In this document: in pieces, positions 8,773 through 17,260 of the stretch
Position numbering within the stretch: position 1 is the first letter of the stretch
How the letters are laid out: every line of letters begins with the position of its first letter
Assembly: GCF_020524165.1 (NCBI RefSeq)
Contig: NZ_JAIVKU010000006.1
Coordinates: forward strand, 124,001-188,000
Source of the DNA: Guptibacillus hwajinpoensis
Lineage (GTDB): Bacteria; Bacillota; Bacilli; Bacillales; Guptibacillaceae
Reading direction: 5' to 3'
DNA length: 64,000 nt
Notes under the pieces: model-generated
Databases searched by the model: none
Seen by the model: only the letters and a program-made list of their open reading frames with translations
Told to the model about the DNA's origin: nothing
Made by a program: the position numbers and the translations under genes

Positions 8773-9471
8773 ATGAATCGTTATTCAATTGAAGAATTTG
8801 TAAGATCAACGGAACAGAAGGATAAGGGAGAAGGTTTTTTTGAACTAGAAACGCCAAGAATGTTAGAAGTGAATTTATCTGGAAGAGTGTGGGCAAAGGC
8901 TGGGGCAATGATTACTTATAATGGGCAAATAAAATTTGAAAGAGAAGGGATTCTTGAACACGGCCTGGGGAAAATGTTCAAAAAAGCTCTTACAGGTGAA
9001 GGAGCCTCTTTAATGAAAGCAGAGGGAAACGGTAAGCTTTATCTTGCAGATGCTGGAAAGAAGATTTCAATCCTTCATTTGCAAAGCGGTGAATCAATTA
9101 GTGTCAATGGGAATGATCTTCTGGCATTTGAAGATGGGATCAACTGGGATATTAAAATGATGAAACGTATTACTGGAATGATGGCAGGTGGGTTATTTAA
9201 TGTTAGCTGTCAGGGGCCAGGAATGGTCGCAATCACAAGTCACTATGAACCTCTTACGATTCGAGTTTCACCAGGTAAGCCAGTTATAACCGATCCCAAT
9301 GCAACTGTCGCATGGTCTGGTCAACTGCAGCCGAATTTTCAAACGGATGTTTCATTAAAGTCGTTTTTTGGAAGAGGGAGCGGGGAGTCTGTGCAAATGA
9401 GATTTGAAGGAGAAGGGTTTGTAGTCGTACAGCCATTTGAAGAAGTGTACATGCAAAACAATCAGGGATGA
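8773..9471 (+). CDS. AIM24 family protein
   Basis: A 232-residue soluble beta-rich protein matching the AIM24 (TIGR00266-like) family, recognisable from GRVWAKAGAMITYNG near residue 36 and the GQGLF-like GGLFNVSCQGPG near 143. The bacterial function is unknown; AIM24 proteins are often grouped with membrane stress genes. AAGGAGAG precedes the ATG by 8 nt. The stop overlaps the start of the next gene, so the two are translationally coupled. Confidence 0.85.
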   Translation: MNRYSIEEFVRSTEQKDKGEGFFELETPRMLEVNLSGRVWAKAGAMITYNGQIKFEREGILEHGLGKMFKKALTGEGASLMKAEGNGKLYLADAGKKISILHLQSGESISVNGNDLLAFEDGINWDIKMMKRITGMMAGGLFNVSCQGPGMVAITSHYEPLTIRVSPGKPVITDPNATVAWSGQLQPNFQTDVSLKSFFGRGSGESVQMRFEGEGFVVVQPFEEVYMQNNQG

Positions 9472-10223
9472 CAATGTCGTTTTCATTAGAAGATCGTGAA
9501 CTTAAAGCAGGTGTGAAGTTACTTGATGGGCGTCCATTCTATCTTTCACTTGAGGGTATTGAAAAATTGAAAGAGGTTGATAGGGTTGATTCGTTGTTAG
9601 ATCGTTTAGATCAAGCACTAGCGTCGAATGAAGTTCATCACGTTTCCATTACTCTGGATCGATTTCATACCTCTGGAATTCAAAGGTTAAAAAATAATTC
9701 TTATTTTTTGCGATCTACAACATTGGAATATTATAAGGATTTTCAATTGGAAAAAGTCTGTGCTAATCATAATTGTAGTATTACTTATGAACAGATCGAA
9801 GAAGCGAGAATCAATTCGTTTCTTACAATGTGGGAGTTATGTTCGAGGGGTTCGCTTAATTCTCCGTCTAAACATACGATTGGTGTTCAGTATGATGCGA
9901 TGAAGAAGGAGATTGGGGAACAGTATAAGACTAGCTGCTATCTCGTTTATTGGGAAGGAAAGCAGTTAGGGATCGTGATTCCTATCATTGAACCTGGTAC
10001 GAAGGAAGAAGGAAGGTTGTTTTATATGGGGATTTTACCAGAGCAGCGTGGGAAAGGATTCGGAACACCGTTACACCAGCTTGGTTTAGCCCTATTACAA
10101 GAGAAAGGGGCTACACATTATATCGGCAGTACCGGAGTTGAGAATATACCGATGCAGCAAATATTTCGCAATAATAATTGCAAACCATTTTTCCAGGCAG
10201 TCACCTATATAAAAGAGAAGTAA
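9468..10223 (+). CDS. GNAT acetyltransferase coupled to AIM24
   Basis: A 251-residue protein whose C-terminal part (about 150-250) is a GNAT domain: MGILPEQRGKGFGTPLHQLG gives the acetyl-CoA binding loop. The first 110 residues form an unassigned domain. The ATG overlaps the TGA of the AIM24 gene by 4 nt, which suggests a joint role, but the substrate is unknown. Confidence 0.78.
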   Translation: MTMSFSLEDRELKAGVKLLDGRPFYLSLEGIEKLKEVDRVDSLLDRLDQALASNEVHHVSITLDRFHTSGIQRLKNNSYFLRSTTLEYYKDFQLEKVCANHNCSITYEQIEEARINSFLTMWELCSRGSLNSPSKHTIGVQYDAMKKEIGEQYKTSCYLVYWEGKQLGIVIPIIEPGTKEEGRLFYMGILPEQRGKGFGTPLHQLGLALLQEKGATHYIGSTGVENIPMQQIFRNNNCKPFFQAVTYIKEK

Positions 10224-10271
10224 AAAACGCGAAACTTATCATAATATGCTGAAGGAAGTAAAATATTCCTA

Positions 10272-10299
10272 TTGAAATTAATAGAATTTTCATTATAAT
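10272..10299 (+). promoter_or_regulatory. SigA-type promoter for the macro-domain gene
   Basis: TTGAAA at 10272-10277, 16 nt, TATAAT at 10294-10299. Confidence 0.6.
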
Positions 10300-10335
10300 C
10301 ATACAAAAGGGTACTCAACAAAGGAGAGTGCGTGT

Positions 10336-10776
10336 ATGATTCGTTTAGAAAAAGGCAACCTTCTTAAAAGTGACTGTACTGTGATTGCACATCAATGTGA
10401 CTGTTTTAATGCGATGGACGTTGGAATTGCAAAATCAGTAAAAGAAACTTATCCTGAAGCAGTGAAAGCAGATGAGGACTTTCCGTTTTCTCCTAAAAAG
10501 AAACTTGGAAAATGCTCCTTTGCTTTAAGTCGAGATAATAAACGTATCATTGCCAATCTCTATGGTCAGTACAAACCAGCTGGTCTACAAACGAATTATC
10601 CTGCCTGGCTAAAGTCGTTTGAGCATATGATCAAAGAATTGAAGCCTTTTGAAGAAAAGGGTTTTAAAGTTAAAATCGGATGTGGAATTGACAAAGATGA
10701 TTTAATTAACGTAAAAAAATCACTTGAGAAGCTTTCTAAGAAATATGAAAAACCAATACATGTTTACTATTCTTAA
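10336..10776 (+). CDS. Macro domain protein
   Basis: A 146-residue cytosolic protein that is a single macro domain. GNLLKSDCTVIAHQCD at the N-terminus, the GIAKSV ligand loop and KIGCGIDKDD near residue 115 match the ADP-ribose binding family, especially members that remove ADP-ribose or act on its derivatives. Own promoter, AAGGAGAG before the ATG and own terminator, so it stands alone. Confidence 0.82.
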   Translation: MIRLEKGNLLKSDCTVIAHQCDCFNAMDVGIAKSVKETYPEAVKADEDFPFSPKKKLGKCSFALSRDNKRIIANLYGQYKPAGLQTNYPAWLKSFEHMIKELKPFEEKGFKVKIGCGIDKDDLINVKKSLEKLSKKYEKPIHVYYS

Positions 10777-10780
10777 AGGA

Positions 10781-10806
10781 AACGCCCCCGTCTTGGGGGC
10801 GTTTTT
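10781..10806 (+). terminator. Terminator of the macro-domain gene
   Basis: AACGCCCCC and GGGGGCGTT pair around a 4-nt loop and run into T6. Confidence 0.9.
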
Positions 10807-10873
10807 TGATGTATAAAAGAATTCCTATTTTTAGTAAGAACGAATCAAAATTGTTAAAAGCATCCATTTTGTC

Positions 10874-10899
10874 GTTTAGCAATTGACTAGCGTGGAATA
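10874..10899 (+). promoter_or_regulatory. SigB-like promoter of the KGG protein gene
   Basis: GTTTAG at 10874-10879, 14 nt, GGAATA at 10894-10899, close to the SigB pattern GTTTAA-N12-14-GGGTAT. The gene product is a classic SigB-type stress protein, which supports the call. Confidence 0.45.
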
Positions 10900-10946
10900 C
10901 AACAAATGTAGCGCAGGATATAAAATTACTAGAGGAGGTTTCAAAA

Positions 10947-11336
10947 ATGGCTAACAATAGTAATGACAAAATGAGTAGAGAAGAAGCCGGTCGTAAAGGT
11001 GGAAACAAAACAGCAAGAGAACATAACAAAGATTTTTATCAAGATATTGGACAAAAAGGTGGAGAAAAGACAGCTAAGGAACATGATCAGGAATTCTATC
11101 AAGAAATAGGCGAAAAAGGCGGCAAGAAAACGGCTCGCGAACATAACAAAGAGTTTTTTGAAGACATAGGTGAAAAAGGCGGAAAGAAAACAGCACGTGA
11201 ACATGATAAAGAGTTTTATCAGGAAATAGGAGAAAAGGGTGGAGAACAAACTTCGAAAAATCAAGATAAGGAATTTTATAAGGAAATAGGGAAAAAAGGT
11301 GGCAAGAACAGTAATAACAGCAACAATAACAATTAA
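10947..11336 (+). CDS. gsiB: GsiB-like KGG-repeat stress protein
   Basis: A 129-residue, very hydrophilic protein built of about five 20-residue repeats with the core IGEKGGKKTAREHxxEFYQE, which is the KGG (PF10685) signature of B. subtilis GsiB and plant LEA-type hydrophilins. It is expected to be a soluble, disordered desiccation and general-stress protein. It ends in a run of Asn and Ser. GAGGAGG at 10932-10938 supports the start. B. subtilis GsiB has nearly the same length. Confidence 0.88.
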   Translation: MANNSNDKMSREEAGRKGGNKTAREHNKDFYQDIGQKGGEKTAKEHDQEFYQEIGEKGGKKTAREHNKEFFEDIGEKGGKKTAREHDKEFYQEIGEKGGEQTSKNQDKEFYKEIGKKGGKNSNNSNNNN

Positions 11337-11345
11337 TGAGGTAAT

Positions 11346-11387
11346 AAGAAAAAGAACGAAGGGGGGAACCCCTTCGTTCTTTTTCTT
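11346..11387 (+). terminator. Terminator of the KGG gene
   Basis: A near-perfect 19-bp stem (AAGAAAAAGAACGAAGGGG with its complement) whose 3' arm ends in T5CTT. Confidence 0.85.
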
Positions 11388-11426
11388 AACTTGTTGATGA
11401 CTAACTTTAAGTTAAATGACTATACC

Positions 11427-11472
11427 ATACATAAAACATCCCTTCGCTTAAGCGAAGGGATGTTTTATGTAT
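11427..11472. terminator. 46-bp perfect palindrome, probable terminator of the DUF2188 gene
   Basis: A perfect palindrome (23-bp arms, no spacer) ending at the stop codon of the minus-strand DUF2188 gene. It can only fold as a hairpin with a small loop; the T run is only four inside the arm. Confidence 0.6.
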
Positions 11473-11669
11473 TAAAATGTGCGTTCTTCTTCAACTTCAT
11501 GCTGGTCATTAAGAATTAATAGGCGACTAGGTGAATCACCTTTTGCAAGTTCTTCTGCTTTCTCAATGGCAGTTGAACGCATATCGTAAAGATCTGTTGG
11601 AGCAACGTCCTCGATTTTAACGTACCAACCTGTAACATCTTTATTTGGTGCTACTGTATATTCCTTCAT
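11472..11669 (-). CDS. DUF2188 domain protein
   Basis: A 65-residue protein covering a DUF2188 domain: GWYVKIEDVAPTD, then AIEKAEELAK and the C-terminal SRLLILNDQHEVEEERTF. Function unknown. AAAGGAGGAC lies 8 nt before the ATG at 11669; the ATG at 11675 is too close to it. Confidence 0.78.
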   Translation of the reverse strand: MKEYTVAPNKDVTGWYVKIEDVAPTDLYDMRSTAIEKAEELAKGDSPSRLLILNDQHEVEEERTF

Positions 11670-11747
11670 GATCATGTCCTCCTTTAATCTGTGTATAATT
11701 GACTCTTCCCACGATAAAGGGGGCTAAAACCTGCTTTCTATAAGAAT

Positions 11748-11772
11748 AAAAAAAACCAGCGCATTTACGCTG
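11748..11772 (-). terminator. Minus-strand terminator
   Basis: On the minus strand CAGCG pairs with CGCTG and T8 follows. It is likely to end the transcript of the 38-aa gene at 11895-12011; no gene is seen between. Confidence 0.7.
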
Positions 11773-11894
11773 ATTTTCCCACCAAAAGAAAGCAGTTTCA
11801 TTCAGTGGCCTAAAAGTGATTTAGCTTTCCTTAATGATCCGATTTGTTGACCCTTCCCTCAGAGGGAAAATCGCCTCTAAATAGAAGGGACACT

Positions 11895-12011
11895 TTATTG
11901 TGGTTGTGAAATTATGTAGAAACCGATTACAAATGCAATAGGCACGATCCAAACCATAAAGGCTAGCGCCCACACAGTAAAACGGTTCCATTCTTTTTCT
12001 TTAGTAGCCAA
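11895..12011 (-). CDS. Small membrane protein (38 aa)
   Basis: A TTG-started frame, MATKEKEWNRF at the N-terminus, then a single strongly hydrophobic segment (about residues 12-34) and ISQPQ at the end. GGAGGG at 12019-12024 sits 7 nt before the TTG, and a minus-strand terminator follows, both of which favour a real gene. No family recognised. Confidence 0.55.
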   Translation of the reverse strand: MATKEKEWNRFTVWALAFMVWIVPIAFVIGFYIISQPQ

Positions 12012-12097
12012 GAGCAGACCCTCCACATCATAAGTTTAGTTTCATTATAACATGGACATAGCTAAATTATGTGTGAACGATTGAAATTGTTGAAAAT

Positions 12098-12457
12098 TCA
12101 AGATACGAATCGAATGGTTATAGGATAGCGATAAGTTTCGCCTTGATTGGCCTTCACAGAGGCGATGACGATGAGGGTAAGGTGAAGGATAAAGAGTAAG
12201 GGGAGCAGTATTAAACCGATGATTATAATGCTGAAAATAGCCAGGATAACAGCATACAACGTTATGCTAATTTGGAAGTTTAGAGACTCTTTCCCTTGCC
12301 TATCTATATAGGAACTGTCTTCCTTTTTAATTGACCAGATGATGATGGGAGCGATGATATGTCCAAAAGGGACTAAATAGCCTGACAATGCAGAGAGATG
12401 AAGATACATAGCCCACTGACGTGTCAATTGATCAGGTACAGTTTCTTTCTTTTCCAT
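12098..12457 (-). CDS. DUF4870 (Tic20-like) membrane protein
   Basis: A 119-residue protein with three hydrophobic segments (about 22-45, 65-90, 90-105). The pattern W-x-M-x-x-H-L-S-A near residue 14, then PIIIWSIKK and GKESLNFQIS, is that of DUF4870. Function unknown. GGGAGGG 6 nt upstream picks ATG 12457 over the GTG at 12460. Confidence 0.82.
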   Translation of the reverse strand: MEKKETVPDQLTRQWAMYLHLSALSGYLVPFGHIIAPIIIWSIKKEDSSYIDRQGKESLNFQISITLYAVILAIFSIIIIGLILLPLLFILHLTLIVIASVKANQGETYRYPITIRFVS

Positions 12458-12562
12458 CACAATCCCTCCCGTAGCCTCTATCTATTTTTAGCATATTAGT
12501 TCACTGTTTGGGATATGCCTTTAAGTATTTTCGTAACAAAAAAAGGAACCAGTCTTGGTTCC

Positions 12563-12910
12563 TTAATTGGCGTTATAGCTAATGTGGTAGGAAGCTCGTT
12601 CTGTACGAACAACTAATCCAGCCGACTGCTTTTTTACATCGTTTAATTCTTCAAGTGGTATCTCGAAAATAGAGTGTGGTAACGGTAAAGCAGACTCTTC
12701 CGAAATGACCTTTCCTTCTCCTTTAAGCTGAAGAAGGGTTGAAGCAGTGTAGTCGTCAACGGTTTCACCACGATGTTGAAAAGAAAAGTCTTCAAGTTTC
12801 ATGATTGTTTTATCAAGATCATCTTGTTCTCTCTTCTCAATGATGAGATGACCGCCAACCCAATCAGTTAGCGTACTGCGAACTTCTGATAACATTGTCG
12901 TCGTATCCAT
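12563..12910 (-). CDS. Conserved hypothetical protein (115 aa)
   Basis: A soluble acidic protein of 115 residues starting MDTTTMLSEVRS. No domain recognised. The frame extends upstream to 12940, but GAGGTGA lies 6 nt before the ATG at 12910. Divergent from mnmH. Confidence 0.62.
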   Translation of the reverse strand: MDTTTMLSEVRSTLTDWVGGHLIIEKREQDDLDKTIMKLEDFSFQHRGETVDDYTASTLLQLKGEGKVISEESALPLPHSIFEIPLEELNDVKKQSAGLVVRTERASYHISYNAN

Positions 12911-13026
12911 TTGACTCACCTCGATATTAATTTTCCCCAACTAAATGGATCGTAAACCGCATAACTGAATTTGAGCGAGTGATGATGATATACTTGGACT
13001 ATGAAATGAGACAAAGGATGATTGTC

Positions 13027-14088
13027 GTGAAAACAATAAAAATTGATGATGTGCTTAATAAAGAAATGCCCATAATTGATGTAAGAACACCAGCTGAATT
13101 TGAGAAGTTTCATATTCCTGGAGCAGTTAACTTACCAATCTTTACGAATGAGGAACGGGAAGTCGTAGGGACCACTTATAAACAAAAAGGGACAGAAGCA
13201 GCGAAAGAATTGGGGATTTCAATCGTTTCTCCTCAGATTCCGTTTATTTATAAAAGAGTCAAAGAGTTAACAAATCATCAGGAATTTGCCGTTTACTGCT
13301 GGAGAGGTGGAATGCGAAGTAAAAGCCTGGTAACGATTTTTGATATGATGGGTTTACCAAGTCGTCAAGTAGAAGGTGGGATTCGAGCATATCGCCAGAA
13401 AGTAACGGCTGGACTTGAAGATTTTGCGATACAAACAACGCCGTACCTTGTTTTAGAAGGATTAACTGGAACATCGAAAACAGAAATTCTAACTGCTTTA
13501 GAAAAAAAAGGTTATCCGGTAATTGATCTCGAAGGACTTGCTGCTCATAGAGGGTCCGTGTTTGGGAGAGTCGATTTACCTGAAAGAAGTCAAAAGGAAT
13601 TTGAAGCGAAACTCTATCTTCGACTGATAGAGATTGGAGAGACACCCTATTACATCATCGAATCTGAAAGTAAGCGCCTTGGGAATATAATTATTCCTGA
13701 CTTTATTCTGGAGGGCAAACAAAAAGGGACGCGTATACAAGTCCACGCCCCGCTTTCTTATCGAATTCATACGATCTTAAGTACGTATCACCCTGAACAA
13801 CATCACAAAGAAATTTCAGATGCGATTACAAAAATTGAAAAACGATTTTCTAATGAAGATAAAGAAGTAATCAATCAGGCTCTTGAAGCAAAAAACTATG
13901 AATGTATTATTGAACGACTGCTACTTTATTATTACGACCCAAGATATGAACACAAGGCTTATGAAAATGAAGGGAACATCATTCATTTGAGTTACAAATC
14001 GCTTGAAGAAGGTATTCAGCTTGTCCAGAATGAAGTTGATCGATTAGAAATTAAGCTTCGATTAGAAGGCGAGAAAGTTTCGCTTTAA
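13027..14088 (+). CDS. mnmH: tRNA 2-selenouridine synthase
   Basis: A 353-residue enzyme that replaces sulfur by selenium in the wobble 2-thiouridine of tRNA, by way of a geranylated intermediate. An N-terminal rhodanese domain holds the catalytic Cys at about residue 91 in YCWRGGMRS. A P-loop GLTGTSKT follows at about 145-152, then the helical C-terminal part. Length fits MnmH/SelU. The frame is open from 12979, but AAAGGA at 13013-13018 and the usual N-terminus point to GTG 13027. Its 3' end overlaps the convergent gene by 38 nt. No selD is seen in the window. Confidence 0.9.
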   Translation: MKTIKIDDVLNKEMPIIDVRTPAEFEKFHIPGAVNLPIFTNEEREVVGTTYKQKGTEAAKELGISIVSPQIPFIYKRVKELTNHQEFAVYCWRGGMRSKSLVTIFDMMGLPSRQVEGGIRAYRQKVTAGLEDFAIQTTPYLVLEGLTGTSKTEILTALEKKGYPVIDLEGLAAHRGSVFGRVDLPERSQKEFEAKLYLRLIEIGETPYYIIESESKRLGNIIIPDFILEGKQKGTRIQVHAPLSYRIHTILSTYHPEQHHKEISDAITKIEKRFSNEDKEVINQALEAKNYECIIERLLLYYYDPRYEHKAYENEGNIIHLSYKSLEEGIQLVQNEVDRLEIKLRLEGEKVSL

Positions 14089-14515
14089 TGGATTTTCTTT
14101 CTTCGGGAAGCTGTTCCTTGTTGTATCGTTCAATCAGGTCATCAATACGTTTGAAATATAAATGACTTACCCACGCGACGTAACTCCGGTAAACTGGCGA
14201 TTTAAGAAAGCGGAGAAGCATATTATCATCAGGCCCGAAGTAGTAAGTCTTATCGTCAAAAAAAGTAGAAAATCGTCTGAAGGATAATTTAGTAAATGAG
14301 TTGTCCAATTCAAATCGAAACTTGTTAAGGGCATCTGGAATTAAACGGATCGTAAAAACATCATCGTTATCGAACATTTCCTTCGGCGTGGGTAAGATTA
14401 AATACGGATATTCCTGATCATCAAGGGCAATAAAGAAATCTTCAGGAGATTCGTGGCAACTAGGCACTCGTTTGACGGTGGTTTCAACAATCAACTGATA
14501 GACTGAATCATTCAT
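14051..14515 (-). CDS. Conserved hypothetical protein (154 aa)
   Basis: A soluble 154-residue protein rich in Phe, Tyr and Asp with a basic C-terminal helix. No family recognised. GGGAGG precedes the ATG. Its last 38 nt overlap the end of mnmH on the other strand, and no terminator hairpin separates the two. Confidence 0.6.
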   Translation of the reverse strand: MNDSVYQLIVETTVKRVPSCHESPEDFFIALDDQEYPYLILPTPKEMFDNDDVFTIRLIPDALNKFRFELDNSFTKLSFRRFSTFFDDKTYYFGPDDNMLLRFLKSPVYRSYVAWVSHLYFKRIDDLIERYNKEQLPEERKSIKAKLSRLLIEA

Positions 14516-14739
14516 TTCGTATCCTCCCTTTGTAATCTATCATCATTGTTACCGTACTAGTAAACTTGTATACCCTTTTGTCGAAAAGTAATTATTACAA
14601 TCTATTATCCAACCCTCAAAAAAATTCCTCTATTTCAAATATTACAAATATTTTTTGGAGCTTATTTAAATCCCACCTTCTCTTAATTCATTTGAACCTT
14701 TTTATAAATCCGTTCATATAAAATGTTTGAGCAAAAGAC

Positions 14740-14768
14740 TTGAAAGTCAGAGATAGTCAAATTATAAT
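14740..14768 (+). promoter_or_regulatory. SigA promoter of clpE
   Basis: TTGAAA at 14740-14745, 17 nt, TATAAT at 14763-14768. From 14516 to 14739 nothing else is visible. Confidence 0.85.
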
Positions 14769-14795
14769 ATGGTTATAAGGTCAAAGATAGTCAAA
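14745..14795 (+). promoter_or_regulatory. Two CtsR operator boxes
   Basis: GGTCAAAGATAGTCAAA at 14779-14795 matches the CtsR heptad repeat GGTCAAA-N3-GTCAAA. A second, weaker copy, AGTCAGAGATAGTCAAA, lies at 14745-14761 in the promoter spacer. The two flank the -10 box, so bound CtsR would block transcription until heat or protein damage inactivates it. Confidence 0.88.
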
Positions 14796-14870
14796 GTCAA
14801 AACAGACATCTTTCACCTTACAATTTCTTTAAATAATGAATTGATTATAAATAATTAAGGAGGCCATCAT

Positions 14871-17000
14871 ATGCTTTGTGATCATTGTCAACAAAACCAG
14901 GCTTCGATTCAATTGAATGTCCAAGTGAATCAGAATAAGAAAAGAGTTAACCTTTGTAGCACGTGTTACGCAAAAGTGATGAATGGTCAAACAGCTTCAT
15001 CACCAAAAGGTCAAATGGATGATTTCTTTCAATCCTTTATGGCCTCAGGACAAAATGGTTTCACTTCTCAGGAAGAGGGACCCCAAACTGAATCAGGAAA
15101 TGGAAAAGGCGGCTTACTTGATAACCTCGGACGAAATTTATCTGACGCAGCAAAAGCTGGTTTAATCGATCCGGTCATCGGTAGAGAAAATGAGGTAGCC
15201 AGAGTCATTGAAACATTGAACCGTCGTAATAAAAATAATCCTGTTTTAATTGGTGAGGCAGGGGTCGGAAAAACGGCCATTGCTGAAGGTCTTGCGCTAA
15301 GAATTTCAGAAGGTCAAGTTCCTTCTAAATTAAAAAATAAAGAAATCTATCTATTAGATGTTGCTTCTCTTGTTTCAAATACCGGTATACGCGGTCAGTT
15401 TGAAGAAAGAATGAAGCAATTAATTTCAGAACTACAAAGTCGAAAAAATGTGATTTTATTTGTAGATGAGCTACATCAAATTGTAGGAGCTGGTTCTGCT
15501 GAAGGATCTATGGATGCAGGAAACATTCTAAAGCCAGCCCTTGCTCGAGGTGAGCTTCAATTAATTGGCGCTACAACGCTTAAAGAGTATCGTCAAATTG
15601 AAAAAGATGCCGCATTAGAACGTCGCTTTCAACCAGTAATGGTCAATGAACCGACAGTAGAAGAAGCCATTGAAATTCTAAAAGGTCTGCAGCCAAAATA
15701 TGAAGAGTATCATGAAGTGAACTATACAGATGAAGCGATTCGAGCTTGTGTTTCTTTATCGAACCGATTCATCCAAGATCGTTTCTTACCAGATAAAGCA
15801 ATCGATTTGATGGATGAAGCAGGTGCTAAGATGAATTTAACATTTGCTGTATCGAATCACGATGAAATACAAGAGCGTCTTCAACAAATTGCTACCGAAA
15901 AAAACAAGGCAGCAGAGGCGGAAGATTATGAGCTTGCTGCAAAATTAAGAACAGAAGAATTACAGCTTGAAAAACAGCTTGAAGAAACGTTGAAAAGTAA
16001 CTCAAATATGAACCATTCAGTCGATCTTGAAGAGATTCAGCAGATCGTTGAGGGCAAAACGGGTATTCCTGTTCGTAAGCTTCGGGAAGATGAGCAAACG
16101 AAAATGAAAAACCTTGCAGAACGACTCAATGCCAAAGTAATCGGGCAAGAAGATGCCGTGAATAAAGTAGCGAAAGCCATTCGCAGAAGTCGTGCAGGGT
16201 TAAAGCGTCAAAATCGACCAATCGGTTCCTTCCTATTTGTAGGACCAACTGGTGTCGGAAAAACGGAACTTTCCCGTTCGCTCGCTGAAGAAATGTTTGG
16301 TGATCGAGAAGCGATGATAAGACTCGATATGAGTGAATATATGGAGAAACACTCTGTCTCAAAATTGATTGGTTCCCCTCCAGGGTATGTTGGGCATGAA
16401 GAAGCCGGACAATTAACAGAAAGAGTGCGTCGCAAACCATATAGCATCATCTTAATTGATGAGGTGGAAAAAGCCCATCCGGACGTGCAAAATATGTTTC
16501 TTCAAATTCTTGATGATGGCCGTCTAACAGATAGCCAGGGTAGAACGGTTAGCTTTAAAGATACGGTCATTATTATGACAAGTAATGCTGGAACATCTGA
16601 ACGTAGAATTACAGTTGGTTTTGAATCGGCAGAAAGCTATACAGGTGTTATGGAAAGCTTAGGCGGTTATTTCAGACCTGAATTTCTCAACCGTTTTGAT
16701 GGAATTATTCCGTTTAAATCACTCGAACAGTCTAGTCTCGTTACCATTGTAGACTTAATGATTAATGATTTAGATGAAAGTCTTGAAGAGCAGAACATTT
16801 CCCTTACGATTAGTGAAGCAGCGAAAGAGAAGTTGGCTGAACTAGGCTATAATCCACAATTTGGTGCTCGCCCTCTTCGCAGAGTCATTGAAGAACATGT
16901 TGAAGATGGTATTGCTGATTTGCTTGTTGATGAAGGAAGCATTCAATCGGTAACGGTAGAAATTGTAGAAGATGAAATTGTTGTCTCACGAGAAAACTAA
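14871..17000 (+). CDS. clpE: ATP-dependent Clp unfoldase ClpE
   Basis: A 709-residue Hsp100 unfoldase that feeds damaged proteins to ClpP. The N-terminal zinc finger has Cys3, Cys6, Cys29 and Cys32, the mark of ClpE. The first AAA+ domain has GEAGVGKT near residue 128, a UVR-type coiled segment lies near 345-375, and the second AAA+ domain has GPTGVGKT near 462. The length matches B. subtilis ClpE. Controlled by CtsR boxes directly upstream; single gene. Confidence 0.96.
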   Translation: MLCDHCQQNQASIQLNVQVNQNKKRVNLCSTCYAKVMNGQTASSPKGQMDDFFQSFMASGQNGFTSQEEGPQTESGNGKGGLLDNLGRNLSDAAKAGLIDPVIGRENEVARVIETLNRRNKNNPVLIGEAGVGKTAIAEGLALRISEGQVPSKLKNKEIYLLDVASLVSNTGIRGQFEERMKQLISELQSRKNVILFVDELHQIVGAGSAEGSMDAGNILKPALARGELQLIGATTLKEYRQIEKDAALERRFQPVMVNEPTVEEAIEILKGLQPKYEEYHEVNYTDEAIRACVSLSNRFIQDRFLPDKAIDLMDEAGAKMNLTFAVSNHDEIQERLQQIATEKNKAAEAEDYELAAKLRTEELQLEKQLEETLKSNSNMNHSVDLEEIQQIVEGKTGIPVRKLREDEQTKMKNLAERLNAKVIGQEDAVNKVAKAIRRSRAGLKRQNRPIGSFLFVGPTGVGKTELSRSLAEEMFGDREAMIRLDMSEYMEKHSVSKLIGSPPGYVGHEEAGQLTERVRRKPYSIILIDEVEKAHPDVQNMFLQILDDGRLTDSQGRTVSFKDTVIIMTSNAGTSERRITVGFESAESYTGVMESLGGYFRPEFLNRFDGIIPFKSLEQSSLVTIVDLMINDLDESLEEQNISLTISEAAKEKLAELGYNPQFGARPLRRVIEEHVEDGIADLLVDEGSIQSVTVEIVEDEIVVSREN

Positions 17001-17012
17001 ACTTTTAAGACA

Positions 17013-17048
17013 AGAAAGTCGCTCCGAAAAAAGGAGCGACTTTTTTTC
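17013..17048 (+). terminator. Terminator of clpE
   Basis: AAGTCGCTCC pairs with GGAGCGACTT and is followed by T7. Confidence 0.9.
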
Positions 17049-17127
17049 GTTAGATTTAACGAAAATAGGGAACGTATTAATAAGGATCCTGATTCCTTTC
17101 TATCTATGGCGTTGTCGAATTTTAAAT

Positions 17128-17170
17128 TATTCTGACTTCTTTTGTAGTTATAAGTCGAAAAGTCAGAATA
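17128..17170. promoter_or_regulatory. Inverted repeat upstream of the ATP-grasp operon
   Basis: TATTCTGACTT at 17128-17138 and its exact complement AAGTCAGAATA at 17160-17170 are spaced 32 bp centre to centre, about three helical turns. It lies about 90 nt before the start codon, so an operator for a dimeric regulator is plausible but unproven. Confidence 0.4.
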
Positions 17171-17260
17171 TTAGTTAAAATAAGTTGTGAAATCTGCTAC
17201 GTTAGATAAGGAAGGTCAGGAAAGACTTCTCTACTATTTTTATAAAGGAGCGAGAACAAA

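Noticed and set aside
10941..11264. 107-codon frame antisense to the KGG protein
   Set aside because: A hydrophobic shadow created by the repeated hydrophilic codons of the real gene.
11427..11472. Transposon-end inverted repeat
   Set aside because: No transposase remnant or target duplication nearby; placement at a stop codon fits a terminator better.
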